Source: Euryarchaeota archaeon TMED117 (GTDB lineage Archaea; Thermoplasmatota; Poseidoniia; Poseidoniales; Poseidoniaceae). Taken from it: a stretch of DNA of 9,021 nucleotides. The notes under the pieces were generated by a model. It had not been told where the DNA came from and ran no database searches. It was given only the letters and a program-made list of their open reading frames with translations. Shown piece after piece: positions 1 through 4,144 of this stretch. Both the position numbers and the translations under genes were made by a program. The stretch covers positions 1 through 9,021 of the forward strand of contig NHFS02000002.1 in NCBI GenBank assembly GCA_002171315.2, written 5' to 3'. Position 1 is the first letter of the stretch; the number at the start of each line of letters is the position of its first letter.

Positions 1-30
1 ACGACCCATTGATGGTGTACCCTTTGACAT
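1..30 (-). CDS. rpl37e: Ribosomal protein L37e, N-terminal fragment (gene runs off the left edge)
   Basis: Only the first ten codons are present, reading MSKGTPSMGR from the ATG at 28-30 leftwards. The KGTPSMG(K/R) opening is characteristic of archaeal and eukaryotic L37e, a small zinc-binding protein of the large ribosomal subunit. A Shine-Dalgarno sequence, GAGGTG, lies 5 nt upstream of the ATG and supports this start. The zinc-finger cysteines would lie outside the window. The location beside other translation genes fits. The identification rests on a short peptide, so it is probable rather than certain. Confidence 0.75.
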   Translation of the reverse strand, partial: MSKGTPSMGR

Positions 31-33
31 ATA

Positions 34-41
34 CTCACCTC
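34..41 (-). promoter_or_regulatory. Ribosome binding site of L37e
   Basis: On the minus strand this reads GAGGTGAG, closely matching the archaeal anti-SD complement GGAGGTGATC, and sits just before the ATG at 28-30. It is the main reason for treating the ten-codon edge fragment as a real gene start. Confidence 0.65.
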
Positions 42-95
42 GATGTCGAAGCCACCTGCCCTCTCCTTATCAAGGCAACGCTAAGAGAATACCCT

Positions 96-103
96 GATAT
101 TTT
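96..103 (-). promoter_or_regulatory. Possible TATA box for L37e
   Basis: The minus strand reads AAAATATC here, immediately after the stop codon of the upstream membrane-protein gene. A start site about 26 nt downstream would give a leader of roughly 40 nt including the ribosome binding site. Nothing else is evident in 31-104. Weak call: an AT-rich octamer can occur by chance, and L37e could instead be read through from the membrane-protein genes. Confidence 0.3.
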
Positions 104-104
104 G

Positions 105-548
105 TCAATCCCTGTTTTGAATTCGAGAAGTAATGTTGACAAATGCTACAAAGATCATAATCACGACAGAAACCAATACTGCAGTGGCAGTGATGATGAA
201 GTGAACTACATTGGTCAGAATTTGAGCTCTGCTACCACTATTGTCCTCCAGTAATACGCCTCCTTGGGTTGTAAGGAGAATAGATGCAAGAATTCCTAAA
301 ATTGCTGCATAGGACATGCTTATCCATGGTGCTTTAGGTTCATTTCTGCTCTTCGAATATCTGAACATATTAACAATGAAAAACAGAGACGTCAATGTAT
401 AGGTTGTCAAGAAAGCGTTTGCGAAACGAGCAAATCCTTTGGATGTATCTTCGTCTGACGTACCGTTTGCTATTGCCAAAATTAAACTTGGCAGAATGAG
501 AATTAAGCCACCTATGAGCAAGACTCGTTGCTTTGGAATTTCACTCAT
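105..548 (-). CDS. Small four-helix membrane protein, function unknown
   Basis: The product is 147 residues when started at the ATG at 546-548. An in-frame start further upstream at 590 is less likely because the chosen ATG follows an excellent SD (GGAGGTG, 6 nt away) and makes an 8-bp overlap with the upstream gene. Four hydrophobic stretches, about residues 8-27, 43-62, 77-94 and 109-137, predict a four-pass membrane protein. Basic residues between helices 2 and 3 (RYSKSRNEPK) suggest a cytoplasmic loop there. No catalytic or binding motif is visible and I do not recognise a family. The overlap with the larger membrane gene indicates co-translation, so the two proteins probably act together. 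Confidence 0.8.
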   Translation of the reverse strand: MSEIPKQRVLLIGGLILILPSLILAIANGTSDEDTSKGFARFANAFLTTYTLTSLFFIVNMFRYSKSRNEPKAPWISMSYAAILGILASILLTTQGGVLLEDNSGSRAQILTNVVHFIITATAVLVSVVIMIFVAFVNITSRIQNRD

Positions 549-1344
549 CTTCTTCACCTCCAAGATTCTTTCGAACAACCTCGGCTGCAAAATCGAGTTC
601 TTTGTTTGAGGGTGGGGGCAAATCCGTTAGCCCTGGGCGTTTTCTTTCGTATTGCCAGATTGCAAGTGTGAATACGATTACCGAGAGTCCAAGGCCAGCA
701 AATATGCCGAATAAGTCGCTTGTTGCTAGCCATAGGGATGTGCTGAACTGAGTCGTTGTTGTATGTGCATTTTCAATATACAATCCAAGGAGTAGAAATG
801 CAAATGAGAAGATTCCAAGAAGAAACAGATTTCGAGATGCATCGTTTCTTTCATCTCCCATGTGCTTGATAATGTACGATCCGCTGAGAAGAATACTGCT
901 CATGCTTAAGAGAAATGTCGGTCGGAAAATGAGCCAATATTTGTTGGTTTCACCTTCCCAATTGAGGGAAGGTAACCAGTTTGTCTCATGCCAATTCATC
1001 CATTCTAGAAGAGCAAGGCCCGATATGAAAAGCAGAAGTCCGATTGGTCTATATTTTCGATTAAATCGTTGAACAGGGATGTCTCCTGAGAATGTGGCTA
1101 TGAATAATCCTATGAAAATCAACAATAGGGCAGGGAGGATTGCTACAATCAAAGCAGATGAGGCAGCAGAAGGTGATTCTGGTACAGTTAAGAATGAAGC
1201 AAGATACAGGCTTCCTCCTAGAATGAGAAAGCCCTTCCCAAGGTTCTGCAAAGTGTTCTGGCGGCGGAATTGCATAGCAATGCCGAGAGAAGCAATAGCA
1301 AGAGGTATCCAAAGAAGCAATGCCGCTCTGATTTCGTCTTGCAT
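541..1344 (-). CDS. Seven-helix membrane protein, function unknown
   Basis: The product is 267 residues. Hydrophobic segments near residues 8-26, 35-54, 63-85, 98-116, 136-159, 172-190 and 205-230 suggest about seven membrane passes. A charged, soluble C-terminal tail follows (about residues 231-267), rich in Lys, Arg and Glu and ending in GGEEDE. Trp residues cluster in the loop between helices 4 and 5 (WMNWHETNW, residues 115-123). I see no transporter signature, Walker motif, metal-binding motif or rhodopsin retinal-lysine motif, so no function is assigned. No clear SD precedes the ATG at 1342-1344; a TATA-like element about 27 nt upstream suggests a leaderless transcript. Its 3' end overlaps the small membrane gene by 8 bp, so the two form an operon. 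Confidence 0.8.
   Translation of the reverse strand: MQDEIRAALLLWIPLAIASLGIAMQFRRQNTLQNLGKGFLILGGSLYLASFLTVPESPSAASSALIVAILPALLLIFIGLFIATFSGDIPVQRFNRKYRPIGLLLFISGLALLEWMNWHETNWLPSLNWEGETNKYWLIFRPTFLLSMSSILLSGSYIIKHMGDERNDASRNLFLLGIFSFAFLLLGLYIENAHTTTTQFSTSLWLATSDLFGIFAGLGLSVIVFTLAIWQYERKRPGLTDLPPPSNKELDFAAEVVRKNLGGEEDE
555..561 (-). promoter_or_regulatory. Ribosome binding site deciding the start of the small membrane gene
   Basis: The minus strand reads GGAGGTG, a near-perfect Shine-Dalgarno sequence, 6 nt before the ATG at 546-548. It lies inside the last codons of the upstream membrane gene, which is typical of translational coupling, and it argues against the longer N-terminal extension. 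Confidence 0.75.
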
Positions 1345-1366
1345 GACCGTAGTTCATGGTATTCGA

Positions 1367-1377
1367 CTTATGAATAT
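1367..1377 (-). promoter_or_regulatory. TATA-like element of the membrane-protein operon
   Basis: The minus strand reads ATATTCATAAG, centred about 27 nt from the ATG at 1342-1344. With no SD before that ATG, this spacing fits a leaderless archaeal promoter. It is one half of the divergent intergenic region 1345-1475. Inferred from spacing and composition only. Confidence 0.4.
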
Positions 1378-1432
1378 CCCTACAAATTTCCTTCCTGTTG
1401 GGCTTATTGCATTGGAATTCTCTTACGACAGC

Positions 1433-1440
1433 AATAAATA
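1433..1440 (+). promoter_or_regulatory. TATA box of the L44e operon
   Basis: AATAAATA, followed by CCC, is the most TATA-like stretch in the divergent intergenic region. Initiation about 26 nt downstream would fall near 1462, giving a short leader that contains the AGGTGAT ribosome binding site (1466-1472) before the L44e ATG at 1476. This is probably the main promoter for the translation gene cluster. Confidence 0.5.
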
Positions 1441-1475
1441 CCCGTCGATTGTCGCCAAGACGTTCAGGTGATGAC

Positions 1476-1760
1476 ATGGTTAAGATGCCTCGTCAAATTA
1501 AGCGATATAGTCCGTCTGCTGGTAAGCACACTCTTCACACTGTTGAGCGTGTCAAAAAGAAGCGAGCTTCTGAGCTTCGCTGGGGTCAACGCCGTTTCCG
1601 TAAGGTTATGCGTGGATACCGTGGTTTCCCTCGACCTAAACCAGACGGGCGTGAAAAGCCTACTAAGCGCGTGAACATTCTTTACCGTTGTACTGAAACC
1701 GGTAAAGCACATTATGCACCATGCAAGCGTGCAAAGAAATTCGAATTAATCGATCGATGA
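1476..1760 (+). CDS. rpl44e: Ribosomal protein L44e with degenerate zinc finger
   Basis: A 94-residue large-subunit ribosomal protein. The core RASELRWGQRRFRKV plus GFPRPKP, REKPTKR and the RAKKFEL C-terminus are diagnostic of L44e. The start at 1476 gives MVKMPRQ, matching the usual M(K)MPR opening, and follows AGGTGAT; an ATG at 1485 is possible but badly spaced. The family normally binds zinc through CPxC near residue 12 and CxxC near residue 72. Here the first pair is Ser12 and Ala15, and the second keeps Cys72 but has Thr75, so three of four ligands are gone while the RNA-binding core is well conserved. An additional Cys83 is present. It leads the L44e-S27e-aIF2-alpha-Nop10-PAC2 cluster known from many archaea. 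Confidence 0.95.
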   Translation: MVKMPRQIKRYSPSAGKHTLHTVERVKKKRASELRWGQRRFRKVMRGYRGFPRPKPDGREKPTKRVNILYRCTETGKAHYAPCKRAKKFELIDR

Positions 1761-1765
1761 GGTGG
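1759..1765 (+). promoter_or_regulatory. Ribosome binding site of S27e
   Basis: GAGGTGG overlaps the L44e stop codon (1758-1760) and lies 5 nt before the S27e ATG at 1771. Placing the SD on the stop codon indicates translational coupling between the two ribosomal proteins. Confidence 0.7.
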
Positions 1766-1770
1766 AAAAA

Positions 1771-1941
1771 ATGTCTGGCGAATTCATCAAAGTATCCTGC
1801 AAAGACTGTGGAAGCGAATCTATTCTGTTTTCACGAGCAACTACTGTAATCTCATGCGGTGTTTGTGGCGCTACTCTTACAAATCCTTCAGGTGGAAAAG
1901 CAAACCTCGTTGGCTGCACCGTCTTAGAGACAATGGAATGA
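1771..1941 (+). CDS. rps27e: Ribosomal protein S27e
   Basis: A 56-residue small-subunit ribosomal protein. It opens with FIKVSCKDCGSE and has a second pair SCGVCGATL, giving zinc ligands Cys10, Cys13, Cys29 and Cys32. This C-x2-C-x15-C-x2-C finger, followed by a PSGGKANL stretch (residues 39-46), is the S27e signature. Length is normal for archaea. Unlike neighbouring L44e, all four zinc cysteines are intact. It starts 10 nt after the L44e stop with a good SD and ends directly before the hairpin that precedes aIF2-alpha. Confidence 0.93.
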   Translation: MSGEFIKVSCKDCGSESILFSRATTVISCGVCGATLTNPSGGKANLVGCTVLETME

Positions 1942-1956
1942 GGAGGCTGAGCCTCC
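1942..1956 (+). promoter_or_regulatory. SD-containing hairpin before aIF2-alpha
   Basis: The whole spacer between the S27e stop codon and the aIF2-alpha ATG is a perfect inverted repeat: GGAGGC, loop TGA, GCCTCC, directly abutting the ATG at 1957. The 5' arm holds the only SD candidate, GGAGG, 10 nt from the ATG. Folded, it would hide the SD; a ribosome terminating on S27e at 1939-1941 would melt it. Its structure is seen in the sequence; its role in coupling or autoregulation is inferred. Confidence 0.7.
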
Positions 1957-2742
1957 ATGTCAACCGACCTTGTTTACCCCGAAGAGGGAGAACTTGTCGT
2001 TGTATCTGTAAAAAGCGTCAAGCAAAACGGTGCTGATGTAACCCTTGATGAATACGAGGGCGTTGATGGCTTCATTTTCATTGGTGAAATTGCGAGTGGT
2101 TGGATCAAAAACATCCGTCGGTTTGTAAGAGAAGGTCAGCGCCTCATCTGTAAAGTAATGCCCAGCCGCATGGATGGAAGTTCTCTCAAACTGTCTTTGA
2201 AATCAGTTTCAGAAGAGAGGCGTCGAGATCGCCTCCAACAGTGGAAAAACGAACAGAGAGCACTTCAATTGTTCAAGGTACTCGGTGAAAGCCTGAAATG
2301 GACCAAAGAATTCTCTTCCGAACTACTTGAGGAATTAATTGAATCCTATGAAACGCTATACGGAGCATTCGAAGAAGCCGCTATGAGTGAAGGATCGTTA
2401 ACAGATGCAGGATTCGAGGGAGAATGGATTGCTCAGTTCATTGAAATCGCTGTCGAAAACATCATTCCTCCTTTTGTTGAAATACGTGGGACGTTGACAC
2501 TAACAGTTGAGACCAAGGATGGTGTTTTAACAATCCGAGAGGCACTTTTAGCCGCTGAAGCACTATCTTCTGAAGAGCAAGAGATTGAAGTCAATTGTTT
2601 CTATGATGGGTCTCCAGAATACCGTATTGAATTGAAAGCTCCAGATTTCAAGACTGCTGAGGACACATGGACAGATGCAATTAAAGCAACTGTTTCAGTA
2701 ATAGAAAATGCAGGCGGAACAGCCCTTGCTTACAGAGAGTGA
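1957..2742 (+). CDS. Translation initiation factor aIF2, alpha subunit
   Basis: A 261-residue protein of the usual length for aIF2-alpha. With beta and gamma subunits it forms the factor that delivers initiator Met-tRNA to the small ribosomal subunit. The N-terminal S1/OB domain (about residues 10-84) has the family's PEEGELVV opening, the LDEYEG-DGFI stretch, EIASGWIKNIR and the SLKSVSEERRR exit. Ser47 in IASGW lies in the region corresponding to the regulatory serine region of eukaryotic eIF2-alpha. The helical middle domain covers roughly 85-170 and the alpha/beta C-terminal domain that contacts gamma roughly 175-261. The common HISE motif reads FIGE here, a small deviation. It lies between S27e and Nop10, the standard archaeal order. 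Confidence 0.95.
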   Translation: MSTDLVYPEEGELVVVSVKSVKQNGADVTLDEYEGVDGFIFIGEIASGWIKNIRRFVREGQRLICKVMPSRMDGSSLKLSLKSVSEERRRDRLQQWKNEQRALQLFKVLGESLKWTKEFSSELLEELIESYETLYGAFEEAAMSEGSLTDAGFEGEWIAQFIEIAVENIIPPFVEIRGTLTLTVETKDGVLTIREALLAAEALSSEEQEIEVNCFYDGSPEYRIELKAPDFKTAEDTWTDAIKATVSVIENAGGTALAYRE

Positions 2743-2747
2743 ACATT

Positions 2748-2990
2748 ATGGCTCGTCAACTCCTTCAACAATGCACTCTATGTCAAGCATGGTGTCTTGA
2801 AACAACGTGCCCCCAGTGTGGAGGGAGAGCTCAAGCAGCTGCCCCTCTAAAGTGGTCACCTGAAGATCATCGTGCAAAGATTCGTCGAACATTAAACAAT
2901 GTCGAAACACCTGAATGGAGTGCTTCAATTCCAACACTTCCATCGGTTGAAGAATTACGTTCTGGTCATTCCAACAAGGAAGAAGAATGA
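2748..2990 (+). CDS. nop10: H/ACA ribonucleoprotein protein Nop10
   Basis: An 80-residue protein. Archaeal Nop10 stabilises Cbf5 in the H/ACA complex that makes pseudouridine in rRNA and tRNA. Zinc ribbon cysteines are Cys9, Cys12, Cys21 and Cys24 (CTLC and CPQC), followed by the family's P-x-x-(W/F)SPED segment at residues 33-40 and a basic IRR stretch. I chose the ATG at 2748, five bases after the aIF2-alpha stop, over the in-frame GTG at 2739, because MARQ-start proteins match the family length at the N-terminus better and AGAGTGA lies suitably upstream. The protein is about 20 residues longer than typical Nop10, with an acidic C-terminal tail ending NKEEE. Confidence 0.9.
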   Translation: MARQLLQQCTLCQAWCLETTCPQCGGRAQAAAPLKWSPEDHRAKIRRTLNNVETPEWSASIPTLPSVEELRSGHSNKEEE

Positions 2991-2996
2991 GACTTA

Positions 2997-3017
2997 TTTC
3001 ACAACTTCCTTGTGAAA
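2997..3017 (+). repeat. Perfect inverted repeat upstream of the PAC2 promoter
   Basis: TTTCACAA, five-base spacer CTTCC, TTGTGAAA. The arms match at all 8 positions. It starts 6 nt after the Nop10 stop and ends directly before a TATA-like element. No T-tract follows, so it does not look like an archaeal terminator; an operator for a dimeric regulator, or an mRNA hairpin between Nop10 and PAC2, fits better. Confidence 0.6.
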
Positions 3018-3018
3018 C

Positions 3019-3026
3019 ATTATACT
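3019..3026 (+). promoter_or_regulatory. TATA box for PAC2
   Basis: ATTATACT lies about 28 nt before the PAC2 ATG at 3051, so transcription would begin at or next to the start codon. No SD precedes that ATG, which supports a leaderless internal promoter. The inverted repeat at 2997-3017 occupies the adjoining BRE side. Confidence 0.5.
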
Positions 3027-3050
3027 CCGTAATGGTAGGCTTTGTGATTC

Positions 3051-3803
3051 ATGCCACTACTTATCGATACTACAGACGAACATGGCCTTCCAACTGCGGA
3101 TCTTCTTTTGTTTGCCCTTCCAGGTGTTGGAGATGTCGGAAAGAACGCAATTGAAATGCTTAACGAATCAAGTCAAGCAGAAAGAGTTGCTCGATTTATT
3201 CATCCTGGTTTAGCACCCTTGGCACGCTTAGATGAAGACGGTCTACTTGCACCTCCACATCTCTATGCCTCGTTATTCACAACACCATCTGGACAGCGTG
3301 TAATGACCATAACTGGGCCTGGACAACCGAGTGACCCTTCACATCAATACGATTTCACCCAAGAACTCCTTGAGGTACTCTCGAAATCAGACATACCTGA
3401 GATTTTGGTTCTTGCTGGACTTTCTTCTCCTCCTGAAAAGAAAGAGGCATTTGTTGTTGCCTCATCGTCTGCTCATCGCGTGAACATGGAAGAAAAAGGA
3501 GTTGAAGTACGCCGCGACCAACCGTCAGGAGGCGCAATTGGAATGTCAGCATTGATGGCTTCAATGGGATCTATTTTCGGAATCCATTCGGCTTGTGCTA
3601 TGGCTACCACAGTTGGTGCGAGCGGAGACGTACATGCTTCACTTCGTCTTCTCGAAACAATAAGTGAGGGATGGTCTCTTGACCTTGTTTTACCAGAAGA
3701 TGTAACTTCTGGCGTCATACAGAAATTACTCGAAATTGCTCCTAAGAACTCGACAGATATCGTCGGTGAGTTGACTGAAGAACCTGATGCATTCTACATC
3801 TGA
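3051..3803 (+). CDS. PAC2-family proteasome assembly chaperone (PbaA/PbaB-like)
   Basis: A 250-residue protein of the PAC2 family, whose archaeal members (PbaA/PbaB type) bind the 20S proteasome alpha ring. The family's glycine-rich opening is visible as LPGVGDVGKNA (residues 23-33), with further matches around the LVLAGL strand (residues 120-125) and the SGGAIGMSALMASMG stretch. The last three residues, Phe-Tyr-Ile, form a hydrophobic-Tyr-X motif like that used by proteasome activators to dock between alpha subunits. The location after Nop10 is conserved in archaea. It has its own TATA-like box and lacks an SD, so it is probably expressed both from the operon and separately. The stop codon is immediately followed by the 3' end of the opposing tRNA gene. 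Confidence 0.88.
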   Translation: MPLLIDTTDEHGLPTADLLLFALPGVGDVGKNAIEMLNESSQAERVARFIHPGLAPLARLDEDGLLAPPHLYASLFTTPSGQRVMTITGPGQPSDPSHQYDFTQELLEVLSKSDIPEILVLAGLSSPPEKKEAFVVASSSAHRVNMEEKGVEVRRDQPSGGAIGMSALMASMGSIFGIHSACAMATTVGASGDVHASLRLLETISEGWSLDLVLPEDVTSGVIQKLLEIAPKNSTDIVGELTEEPDAFYI

Positions 3804-3889
3804 TGGCGCCGAGAGAGGGATTTGAACCCCCGCGTCCATGGGACAGTGGATTTCGAATCCACCGCAATACCGGGCTATGCGATCTCGGC
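3804..3889 (-). tRNA. tRNA-Ser(CGA) with encoded CCA
   Basis: A complete class II tRNA on the minus strand. The 7-bp acceptor stem GCCGAGA/TCTCGGC pairs fully, with discriminator G and CCA encoded at 3804-3806. The anticodon stem GTGGA/TCCAC encloses the loop TTCGAAA, giving anticodon CGA (3853-3855), which reads the serine codon UCG. A long variable arm (GTCC, loop, GGAC) is typical of tRNA-Ser. The T arm is GGGGG, TTCAAAT, CCCTC with one G-U pair. The D arm has the conserved GG. No intron is seen. The CCA end touches the stop codon of PAC2. Confidence 0.95.
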
Positions 3890-3913
3890 CTGTTTCTTGC
3901 CTGTGCGCCACCG

Positions 3914-3922
3914 TCATAAGCA
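3914..3922. promoter_or_regulatory. Candidate shared TATA element between tRNA-Ser and the divergent small gene
   Basis: TCATAAGCA lies in the 54-bp gap between the two divergent genes. Its centre is about 26 nt from the ATG at 3944 and about 28 nt from the tRNA 5' end at 3889, so one AT-rich element could serve both directions. A short palindromic GCATGATGC follows. Composition is only weakly TATA-like, so this is inference from spacing. Confidence 0.35.
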
Positions 3923-3943
3923 TGATGCCTCTCAGATACCATC

Positions 3944-4144
3944 ATGGAGATTACATTCCACGGACGAGACCACAATTGTGTGATTGAAGTTGTAGTAAAT
4001 AGTACACTTCGACAAGCTCTCGTCCAAGCCAATATTCTTCCTTCTACAGTTATTGTAAGTTATGAAGACAAAATCCTGCCTCATAGCACTTTACTCAATT
4101 CAGATGTTAGACTTCTGGTCACAACAGTCTCTTCCGGCGGTTAA
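3944..4144 (+). CDS. Small beta-grasp sulfur carrier/ubiquitin-like modifier (ThiS/MoaD/SAMP type)
   Basis: A 66-residue protein with the ThiS/MoaD/Urm1 fold pattern. An N-terminal beta hairpin (MEITFHG to VIEVVV) is followed by a helix (STLRQALVQANI), a strand around VIVSYEDKILP, the HSTLLNSD turn, and a last strand ending VSSGG. The exposed C-terminal Gly-Gly is the residue pair that is adenylated and thiolated by an E1-like enzyme, or conjugated to proteins in archaeal SAMPs. Possible roles are tRNA thiolation, molybdopterin or thiamine synthesis, or protein tagging; the sequence alone cannot choose. No SD is obvious and the start is close to a TATA-like element, suggesting a leaderless message. 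The TAA overlaps the opposing nuclease stop. Confidence 0.83.
   Translation: MEITFHGRDHNCVIEVVVNSTLRQALVQANILPSTVIVSYEDKILPHSTLLNSDVRLLVTTVSSGG

Noticed and set aside
1465..1475. GTGATGA as box C of a C/D guide RNA upstream of L44e
   Set aside because: It coincides with the L44e ribosome binding site and no box D or guide arrangement is evident nearby.
1061..1477. A 138-codon minus-strand and a 130-codon plus-strand open frame around 1061-1477
   Set aside because: Both overlap the N-terminal half of the seven-helix membrane gene, and their translations lack any domain or hydrophobic pattern; they are shadows. They also run through the divergent promoter region.
2997..3017. Inverted repeat after Nop10 as a transcription terminator
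   Set aside because: No T-rich tract follows, and a TATA-like box comes directly after it, so an operator or mRNA hairpin fits better.
3742..4032. 96-codon minus-strand open frame covering the tRNA region
   Set aside because: It spans a fully folded tRNA-Ser gene and both flanking genes, with no protein features.
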